DNA from: a virus
Virus record (IMG/VR): IMGVR_UViG_3300025305_000142
Coordinates: 1 to 23,783 of that record
DNA: 23,783 bases
Direction: 5' to 3' (one strand)
A model generated the notes under the pieces. It saw nothing but the letters and a program-made list of their open reading frames with translations. It was not told the origin of the DNA and did no database searches. Below are positions 18,432-23,033 of this stretch, piece by piece (position 1 is the stretch's first letter; every line of letters begins with the position of its first letter). The position numbers and the translations under genes are program-made.

Positions 18432-18600
18432 TTATGACCTCGATTGTTTCGTCTGGCCGCCATGAAATATATGGATTTCTACCCAGCTTCATTCCCTCAG
18501 ATGGTTCGAACCAGTATACCTCCCACATTGAATCAATAGTTTCCGATAAAACAATCCCAGTTATTTCTGAGTATCTGTCTTTTACAAGATTTCCTATCAT
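18418..18600 (-). CDS. KVGDLV-family beta-barrel-like protein, divergent start
   Basis: 60 residues from the ATG at 18600, overlapping the previous stop (ATGA). MIGNLVKDRYSEITGIVLSE, then W-E-V-Y-W-F-E and IEVISESR. The start is shortened relative to MKVGDLVK, and the junction is a simple ATGA rather than the 14-base overlap. Its own end has the full overlap. Confidence 0.8.
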   Translation of the reverse strand: MIGNLVKDRYSEITGIVLSETIDSMWEVYWFEPSEGMKLGRNPYISWRPDETIEVISESR

Positions 18601-18812
18601 ATTACAACCTCTACAGAACCATTTTCAATAGCTGAATAATCAACACGGCTGGGCTTTTCGCTACCAAACCACAAAACATCGATGCATCGTGCATTAAACT
18701 CCCAGCCTTGACCGGAACTACTAATATCATAGGGTAGGCGCGCAATGACGCCATATTCAGGCGGCGATGTAGCTAACAAGCCATCGGTTTTTACCAAATC
18801 ACCCACCTTCAC
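18597..18812 (-). CDS. KVGDLV-family beta-barrel-like protein
   Basis: 71 residues from a GTG at 18812 with GGAGG six bases upstream. MKVGDLVKTDGLLATSPPEY, then G-V-I-A-R-L, C-I-D-V-L-W-F-G and SVEVVI. Close paralog of the gene 17873-18076. Confidence 0.8.
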   Translation of the reverse strand: MKVGDLVKTDGLLATSPPEYGVIARLPYDISSSGQGWEFNARCIDVLWFGSEKPSRVDYSAIENGSVEVVI

Positions 18813-19047
18813 TTATAACCTCCAGGCCATGGCCAAATGTTGTTCCCGCGTAAAGTTTATGTGTGAACCATTGTTTATGTGTGAACCATTGTACGAACCA
18901 GCGCGGTTGGGCGGTACCGGGTGAAGTCGGCGGGACACCTGGCAATTCTTCTACTACTAGCCCAATAGTTCCATTAGGAAGGCCACCCATGGACCGAGCT
19001 TCTCTTACTATAACCAGATCGCCGACTTTTAGTTTATTCTTCGCCAT
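18799..19047 (-). CDS. KVGDLV-family protein with an internal tandem repeat
   Basis: 82 residues from the ATG at 19047, inside the last codons of the HD gene; no strong SD. MAKNKLKVGDLVIVREARS, then GTIGLVVEELPG, and LEVISEGG. Residues Q-W-F-T-H-K are repeated in tandem (18855-18890). It heads the second KVGDLV chain. Confidence 0.8.
   Translation of the reverse strand: MAKNKLKVGDLVIVREARSMGGLPNGTIGLVVEELPGVPPTSPGTAQPRWFVQWFTHKQWFTHKLYAGTTFGHGLEVISEGG
18855..18890. repeat. 18-bp tandem duplication in coding sequence
   Basis: GTTTATGTGTGAACCATT occurs twice back to back, adding six residues in frame. The copies are identical, so the duplication is probably recent. Confidence 0.95.
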
Positions 19048-19591
19048 TTATACAAACAGTTTCCATCAAGCCCTTAAAGTAATTAAGGAAATTATTCTCT
19101 ATGTCATCCATCATATTTATGTGTCTTAATGAATCTTGTTCTGCATGTGGTGCCAAAAACTTAATTTCTTTTTCGAAAGCTTCTTTGTCGGCCTTGCCAA
19201 CAACTTCTGGAAAAGGAAATATAAGAGAAAACTTCTCTGCAATCTTTTCTTCGACCATTAACTCAAACTTTTTATAATCTGGAAGAAATTGTTTTAATGG
19301 AGATACGATATCTCCCAGGTAAGCTTCAGAAGCATCATGAAGTAGCGCAGTCAGGATAACTGTTGGATCCTCCGTTTCTTCCGCAACGAGATCTGCAACC
19401 ATCATGCTGTGTTCTGCAACTGAATAAAACTCTCCAATATGGCCATTAAACCTACATTGGAGTGACAGAGCATGTGCGATATCTTCGATACATATGTCTT
19501 CAGTCTTTACATCTAAAAAGTTAAATTCTTTTCCCGTCCAAGTGTGGATGTACTCTACACTTTTCTTATTCTTTTTTTCCATTCTCTTCAT
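19034..19591 (-). CDS. HD-domain phosphohydrolase (YfbR-like 5'-deoxynucleotidase)
   Basis: 185 residues from the ATG at 19591 (an ATG three codons later is also possible; both overlap the upstream gene). Metal-site residues of an HD domain: H61 in S-V-A-E-H-S, H85-D86 in A-L-L-H-D-A-S-E-A, and D94 in G-D-I-V-S-P-L-K. The N-terminal Y-I-H-T-W-T-G-K-E-F and Q-C-R-F-N-G-H are typical of phage members. Expected to hydrolyse (deoxy)nucleoside monophosphates in nucleotide-pool control. Confidence 0.9.
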   Translation of the reverse strand: MKRMEKKNKKSVEYIHTWTGKEFNFLDVKTEDICIEDIAHALSLQCRFNGHIGEFYSVAEHSMMVADLVAEETEDPTVILTALLHDASEAYLGDIVSPLKQFLPDYKKFELMVEEKIAEKFSLIFPFPEVVGKADKEAFEKEIKFLAPHAEQDSLRHINMMDDIENNFLNYFKGLMETVCINGEE

Positions 19592-19718
19592 TGAGGTATT
19601 CTTTTACATGTATCATTGTCATTCTCAAAGAAAGGTATATAGAACCATTCTCCACGGTGACGAACTTTAAACATTCCTCTAATTTTTCCTTTATCAACTC
19701 GACATCAGCTTTGTCCAT
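19566..19718 (-). CDS. Small hypothetical protein
   Basis: 50 residues (MDKADVELIKEKLEECLKFV... ending NEENGKKE) from the ATG at 19718; AGAGGA lies 13 bases upstream, farther than usual. Amphipathic helix then beta-like segment and a charged tail. It overlaps the HD gene start by 26 bases. No family recognised. Confidence 0.6.
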   Translation of the reverse strand: MDKADVELIKEKLEECLKFVTVENGSIYLSLRMTMIHVKEYLNEENGKKE

Positions 19719-19745
19719 TCAACCGTCCTCTCGTGTAACTAGAGA

Positions 19746-19994
19746 TTAGTTGAAACTTGAACAAATTACATTGTTAACTTTTAATGAAAAACCAACTTTT
19801 TCTAAATCCTTCCGTGCATTACCTAGATAATACACATCCACGTCTTCCGGGTTATAGGTCCAAACATCGACCCGATCCCAGTCACCCATGGGATGTACTT
19901 TTTGTGCAGCTGCCTTGTTCTCGGCAACGACAACACAAGAATCAAATGATTCGTCACCTTGGTTCTCGTCTTGCGTTAAAAGATAAAGTTTCAT
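19746..19994 (-). CDS. Small hypothetical protein
   Basis: 82 residues from the ATG at 19994 with AGAGG about eight bases upstream. It starts M-K-L-Y-L-L-T-Q-D-E-N, then C-V-V-V-A-E-N-K-A-A-A-Q-K-V-H-P. This is the layout of short phage proteins that I recall as unknowns (a strand, then an Ala-rich helix starting A-x-x-A). No catalytic motif seen. Confidence 0.75.
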   Translation of the reverse strand: MKLYLLTQDENQGDESFDSCVVVAENKAAAQKVHPMGDWDRVDVWTYNPEDVDVYYLGNARKDLEKVGFSLKVNNVICSSFN

Positions 19995-20008
19995 TCAGTT
20001 TTTCCTCT

Positions 20009-20143
20009 CTACGCAATGCATAGGGCGTTGAAGATCACCTGGCCCGTATCTGTTAATCCATAAATGACATCGCTGGGAAAACAACCCAAACGATACAGAT
20101 CATCGCTATACGATGACGCTAATTCTAAAATGTAAAGTATCAT
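20009..20143 (-). CDS. 44-residue hypothetical protein
   Basis: ATG at 20143 with AGAGG five bases upstream; MILYILELASSYSDDLYRLG, then CFPSDVIYGLTDTGQVIF and NALCIA. The codons around the stop carry the SD of the next gene. A consensus -10 (TATAAT, 20164-20169) lies 20 bases upstream without a good -35. No family recognised. Confidence 0.65.
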   Translation of the reverse strand: MILYILELASSYSDDLYRLGCFPSDVIYGLTDTGQVIFNALCIA

Positions 20144-20206
20144 TTTTGCCTCTCTCGGTTTATATTATAACAATAACAACATTAATTAAAAAGTTAAGGT
20201 TTATTT

Positions 20207-20287
20207 TGGTACCGAAGGCGGGACTCGAACCCGCAAGCCCTTCAAGGCGACAGATTTTACTTTGTAACAAACTATCCTCACTTGGGG
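20207..20287 (-). tRNA. Degenerate class II tRNA (3' half intact)
   Basis: On the minus strand the 3' half is well formed: T-stem/loop GCGGG-TTCGAGT-CCCGC (20218-20234), acceptor strand CTTCGGT, discriminator A and encoded CCA, plus a long variable arm (GCCT-TGAA-GGGC). The 5' half is poor: acceptor partner CCCCAAG has two mismatches. The D-arm is short and lacks GG. The anticodon arm has a six-base loop (GTAAAA) and a mismatch. The variable arm suggests Leu, Ser or Tyr; UAA (Leu) or GUA (Tyr) would be the nearest anticodon reading. Likely a decayed tRNA, or a retained tRNA 3' end. The rest of 20144-20314 shows no gene. Confidence 0.5.
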
Positions 20288-20314
20288 CCGGGTGGTTACC
20301 TTTTGTATCTTTGC

Positions 20315-20443
20315 TCATTCTTCGCTCTCCGCAAGTTTCTCAAGTGCTTTGCTGTGTTGTTCCATCACTTGCTTGGCTGCTTTGATGCGCACTTTTGAGC
20401 AACTAGCCGATTTGCCGCGCACAAAAGCGCTATTTCTGCGCAT
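20315..20443 (-). CDS. Small basic protein
   Basis: 42 residues from the ATG at 20443 with GGAG six bases upstream, overlapping the previous gene's end by 14 bases. MRRNSAFVRGKSASCSKVRI, then an amphipathic helix (KAAKQVMEQHSKALEKLAES). The longer frame to 20587 is a shadow inside the upstream gene. No family recognised. Confidence 0.6.
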   Translation of the reverse strand: MRRNSAFVRGKSASCSKVRIKAAKQVMEQHSKALEKLAESEE

Positions 20444-20993
20444 CAAACGCTCCACAATCGCAAGCGTGCCAATCTTTGTGCCATTTGCACTCTGGTGTGT
20501 GTTCTTCATTCGATGTGCTTTTTTCATTAAATGGTTCTTCGTCACAATCTGGACAAGACATTCCACCAGTTTCTTGGAAATAAACACAATCTTTTGTTTT
20601 GTGTTTATAAGGAGATGGATTGTCCGCTAACTTTTGTAATGTTTCTTTGTGATCGTCAATAACCTTATTTACTGATTGATAAAAACTTGGGTGTTCTGCT
20701 TTATACCAACCATCAAGTTCTTTTAGTTTAAGGCAGAGATCTGGATAATTTTCAATATATCCGCCACTTGTTTTTGCATCCAATCTATTCAATAAGTTTA
20801 TTGAAGAAAAACCTGCGAACATTGGATCTTTCTCATCGTATTTTGGAACCTTATTATTCTCAACGCAATCAATAAGAATATCGTCAAGATCTCTAATTTC
20901 TTCTGCTGCTCTGCGATTGAGGGATTTTAAACGTAAAATCTCTCTTTGGTGTTCGTTATTTTCTTGTTCTAATTTTTCAATCCACGATCTCAT
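20430..20993 (-). CDS. Coiled-coil protein with Cys/His-rich C-terminus
   Basis: 187 residues; ATG at 20993 overlaps the previous stop (ATGA), with GGAG eight bases upstream. Residues 1-45 form a coiled coil (IEKLEQENNEHQREILRLKS, then DLDDILIDCVENN). The C-terminus has C-P-D-C (about 147-150) and later Cys/His residues (T-P-E-C-K-W-H-K-D-W-H-A-C-D-C), enough for one or two zinc sites. Function unknown; nucleic-acid or protein binding is plausible. Confidence 0.75.
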   Translation of the reverse strand: MRSWIEKLEQENNEHQREILRLKSLNRRAAEEIRDLDDILIDCVENNKVPKYDEKDPMFAGFSSINLLNRLDAKTSGGYIENYPDLCLKLKELDGWYKAEHPSFYQSVNKVIDDHKETLQKLADNPSPYKHKTKDCVYFQETGGMSCPDCDEEPFNEKSTSNEEHTPECKWHKDWHACDCGAFDAQK

Positions 20994-21427
20994 TTCTCTT
21001 CTCCGTAATAATCACTACTCCAACAATCTTCTCTATCTCTCACATCTGGGTTATCTTCATTCCACTTAATGAAGTGATCTTGTATCTTTCCCTCATCATC
21101 AGCATAAACATAAGCTGAACCTGTCGCAATAAGATAATAAATGCCCTCACCATCAGGCATAATACTTTCGCTTATGTTGATGATGCCGCCAAAACCCATT
21201 GGCTTGCCTTTATATTCAGTTGGTGCTAATCGCTCTATTGAACGTTCCCAGCACAAATCTGTTTTTGTTCTGTTTCTAATCTTTGTTTCTTTTTCTTCAG
21301 TCACTTGCCTTACTTCACCTGAATCCAACGATTCTTGGATCTGATCGGCAACCCCTTGCCTTCCTTCTTCGGCTAACCCTTTGAGCATCTTGATGATCTC
21401 TGGGTCTGTGATGTTGAAATCTGCCAT
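20990..21427 (-). CDS. Hypothetical acidic protein
   Basis: 145 residues from the ATG at 21427, preceded by GGAGGAG. N-terminal helices (DPEIIKMLKGLAEEGRQGVA, DQIQESLDSGEV), then a mixed segment with a Gly-rich G-K-P-M-G-F-G-G-I-I-N-I and an acidic, Trp/Tyr-containing end (DCWSSDYYGEEK). No family recognised. Confidence 0.75.
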   Translation of the reverse strand: MADFNITDPEIIKMLKGLAEEGRQGVADQIQESLDSGEVRQVTEEKETKIRNRTKTDLCWERSIERLAPTEYKGKPMGFGGIINISESIMPDGEGIYYLIATGSAYVYADDEGKIQDHFIKWNEDNPDVRDREDCWSSDYYGEEK

Positions 21428-21428
21428 T

Positions 21429-21611
21429 TTATTTCTCCTCCATCGCTCTTACAAATTCTGGGTATTTTAGCAAACGCTGAAACAGGGGGATAAATTGCTT
21501 TCTATCTTCTTCCTTTTCAATATCCACTGCAACTGATACCAGTTCTCCTGTGTTATTCCCCTGCGTGTGCCGAAAGAAACACAGTGTTCCATCTACTTTT
21601 TTATTACTCAT
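21429..21611 (-). CDS. Small hypothetical protein
   Basis: 60 residues from the ATG at 21611 with AGGAG eight bases upstream. MSNKKVDGTLCFFRHTQGN, a V-S-V-A-V-D strand and a C-terminal helix (FIPLFQRLLKYPEFVRAMEE). One base separates its stop from the next gene, whose GGAGGAG is supplied by its own last codons. Confidence 0.7.
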   Translation of the reverse strand: MSNKKVDGTLCFFRHTQGNNTGELVSVAVDIEKEEDRKQFIPLFQRLLKYPEFVRAMEEK

Positions 21612-21623
21612 TTTCTAATCTCC

Positions 21624-21926
21624 TTAATAAGTTATGACGACCAAATCGTCAAATTCGTGTGGTTCGTATTTTTCATTCGTGAAGACAAAGCCTCCTTGAC
21701 CGCACCAAACATTATACTTTGATGTTCTATCGCTGTTCAATGAAAAATACGTAGCACCTTTTTCTTTTTTGATCCACTCAAAGAAATCTTCTGCCATTTG
21801 CTCTGCTGGTGTTTTCTTCAAATGAATTTTGGCAACACCGTCTACACCGTGTCCATAAATGATTCCTGCCCAGATATATTCAAATAGGTTTAGTTTGATT
21901 TCTGATGCTGGAGATGGTTTGCTCAT
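21624..21926 (-). CDS. Hypothetical protein downstream of the tmRNA
   Basis: 100 residues from the ATG at 21926 with AGGA six bases upstream. Mixed alpha/beta composition: an aromatic N-terminal stretch (NLFEYIWAGIIYGHG), a helix (TPAEQMAEDFFEWIKKEKG) and a beta-like end (GGFVFTN, DDLVVITY). It begins 28 bases after the tmRNA 3' end, so it is probably on the same primary transcript. No family recognised. Confidence 0.7.
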   Translation of the reverse strand: MSKPSPASEIKLNLFEYIWAGIIYGHGVDGVAKIHLKKTPAEQMAEDFFEWIKKEKGATYFSLNSDRTSKYNVWCGQGGFVFTNEKYEPHEFDDLVVITY

Positions 21927-21954
21927 TTCTTTTCCTATTCTTTTACTTTATTAA

Positions 21955-22189
21955 TGGAGGCGTGCGGTATCGAACCGCAGTCCTAAATGCTTTAATATTT
22001 TGCGATATACAAGGTTTAAAAATTGTTAACCCGGTTTTGGGTAACAAGGAAACCGGAAACCCCGCCATAGCTTACGCAGCCATTGGTAGTGCTACATCGT
22101 TTGCAGCTATTGTTTCGAGCCTTATAATGTTTGCTCATACATCCTTGCACAAAATATCTCCCTCATCTAGTCGAAGCCATTTCGCCCCC
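21955..22189 (-). ncRNA. ssrA: Compact phage tmRNA
   Basis: 235 nt. Acceptor stem GGGGGCG (22183-22189) pairs with CGCCTCC (21956-21962), including G3-U70, the alanine identity pair, with discriminator A at 21955 and no encoded CCA. T-arm TGCGG-TTCGATA-CCGCA and a TLD of the type GGGGGCGAAATGGCTTCGAC are as in other tmRNAs. Helix P2 pairs ATATTTTG (22150-22157) with CAAAATAT (21995-22002), and TGCAAGG (22143-22149) with CCTTGTA (22008-22014). Pseudoknot 1 (22117-22142: ATGT/ACAT crossed with GAGC/GCTC) precedes the tag. Pseudoknot 2 (22023-22056: CCGGTTT/AAACCGG crossed with TTGTTA/TAACAA) follows it. tmRNA with SmpB rescues stalled ribosomes and tags the nascent chain. Host tmRNAs are usually about 350-400 nt with more pseudoknots, so this is a reduced form. 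Confidence 0.95.
22072..22104 (-). other. tmRNA tag reading frame
   Basis: GCA resume codon at 22102-22104 through TAA at 22072-22074 encodes A-N-D-V-A-L-P-M-A-A-stop. Upstream ACAATAGCT resembles the conserved resume-setting bases of other tmRNAs. The first residues match A-N-D of E. coli (ANDENYALAA); the end is M-A-A rather than L-A-A. Confidence 0.9.
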
Positions 22190-22190
22190 G

Positions 22191-22202
22191 TAATAAATAG
22201 TA
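22191..22202 (-). promoter_or_regulatory. TACTAT box at the tmRNA 5' end
   Basis: TACTATTTATTA, identical to the box upstream of the leftmost gene. If TACTAT (22197-22202) is a -10, the start falls at 22189-22190, the mature tmRNA 5' end. No -35 is seen. Confidence 0.5.
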
Positions 22203-22386
22203 ATAAAATAAAGTACCGCAAGATTGTCGTTTTCGTCACAACAACAACGCTAGGCTTATTTCAACTGCCAAAAAAGGCACCTTCTAATAAAGCCATTGAA
22301 GGGTGGTATTAATTTAAATAAATGTTTATTTAAACACAATAAGATTTATCTCGCTTTGGTACTCTATTCGTCTATTTAACTTCCAT
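22203..22386. other. Leader between promoter and tmRNA
   Basis: No gene with an SD is present. On the minus strand a hairpin (ACCCTTC...GAAGGT, about 22253-22281) is followed by CC and six T residues, which may be a terminator or attenuator. An AT-rich palindromic stretch (TTTAAATAAACATTTATTTAAA) lies near 22310-22330. The leader would be part of a longer precursor if the promoter at 22387-22415 makes the tmRNA. Confidence 0.45.
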
Positions 22387-22415
22387 ATAATAGCATTTTT
22401 ATGGTTCCTTGTCAA
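22387..22415 (-). promoter_or_regulatory. Near-consensus sigma70 promoter upstream of the tmRNA
   Basis: TTGACA (22410-22415), 17-base spacer, TATTAT (22387-22392): the closest to consensus in the window. The -35 encodes V-D of the upstream gene's last codons, and that gene stops in the spacer. Predicted start about 22380. Confidence 0.8.
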
Positions 22416-22767
22416 CCTCTTCTTTAAAATAATTGTCAACCTTATGTTTTTTTATCAAAAGATGGAGGCTTTGTTCATGAAGTCCTAAAAATCTTGCTGC
22501 TTCACGTTTAGATCGTGTAGCAGATACTGCATATTTTAAAACTGCGTCTTTTACGATGGTGCGTAAAGAATACCAAATGGGCAATCCATACATCTTCCCC
22601 CTTAAGCCAAATTTTGAAGCTAATTCAAGCTTCAGGCCAATAACCTCTTCTAACGAAAGGTTATTAAAAAGGATTTCAAACTCTTCGCTTGATTTCCCCT
22701 CTTTTCTTAATTTGTTGGAAAGTGAATAATAACGGTTGGTCCCGCTATTCTTGTTCTTCTTGATCAT
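22399..22767 (-). CDS. Fis-type helix-turn-helix protein
   Basis: 122 residues from the ATG at 22767, with GGGAG seven bases upstream. Central helical region (LSLEEVIGLKLELASKFGLR, G-K-M-Y-G-L-P-I-W-Y-S). The C-terminal HTH at about 87-115 (KREAARFLGLHEQSLHLLIK) has the A-A-x-x-L-G-L...L-x-x-x-L/I-K-K pattern of Fis-family helices. Similar marine-phage proteins are familiar to me without assigned function; a DNA-binding regulator is likely. It overlaps the previous stop by 23 bases, and its last codons contain the promoter at 22387-22415. Confidence 0.78.
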   Translation of the reverse strand: MIKKNKNSGTNRYYSLSNKLRKEGKSSEEFEILFNNLSLEEVIGLKLELASKFGLRGKMYGLPIWYSLRTIVKDAVLKYAVSATRSKREAARFLGLHEQSLHLLIKKHKVDNYFKEEVDKEP

Positions 22768-23023
22768 TAGCAACTCCCAATATACCATAACCTGCTATAT
22801 CTTTGAAAGGACTTTCTCCAAAAGCCTCTTTCTGTGTTGCTATTCTAAATAATTTGTCTACAATTCGTGTGACCGCCAGCATGTCTTTATATTGCTTGGG
22901 TTCAATTCCGTCTGGATATAATACTTTTAATATTTCTTCTGATTTTTCGAATGCGCTACCGTATGCAATATTCTTTTCGTCTACAAGTTTGCCAATATCC
23001 GTACCAATTTTTTCAAATTTCAT
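22745..23023 (-). CDS. Probable nucleotide-modification-associated domain 1 (DUF1599-like) protein
   Basis: 92 residues from the ATG at 23023 with GAGG five bases upstream; the longer frame to 23164 lies inside the previous gene. All-alpha domain with N-I-A-Y-G-S-A-F, L-Y-P-D-G-I-E-P-K-Q-Y, V-D-K-L-F-R-I-A and E-S-P-F-K-D-I-A-G-Y-G-I-L. This is the pattern I know from Nmad1/DUF1599 proteins of phages, which are proposed to act around modified nucleotides. Catalysis is not demonstrated for the family, and the assignment is from memory of the motif. Confidence 0.75.
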   Translation of the reverse strand: MKFEKIGTDIGKLVDEKNIAYGSAFEKSEEILKVLYPDGIEPKQYKDMLAVTRIVDKLFRIATQKEAFGESPFKDIAGYGILGVANDQEEQE

Positions 23024-23033
23024 TAAAGCCTCG

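Noticed and set aside
21905-22312. Plus-strand ORF of 135 codons
   Set aside because: It is antisense to the tmRNA and its leader; the RNA structure explains the sequence and no other plus-strand gene is credible here.
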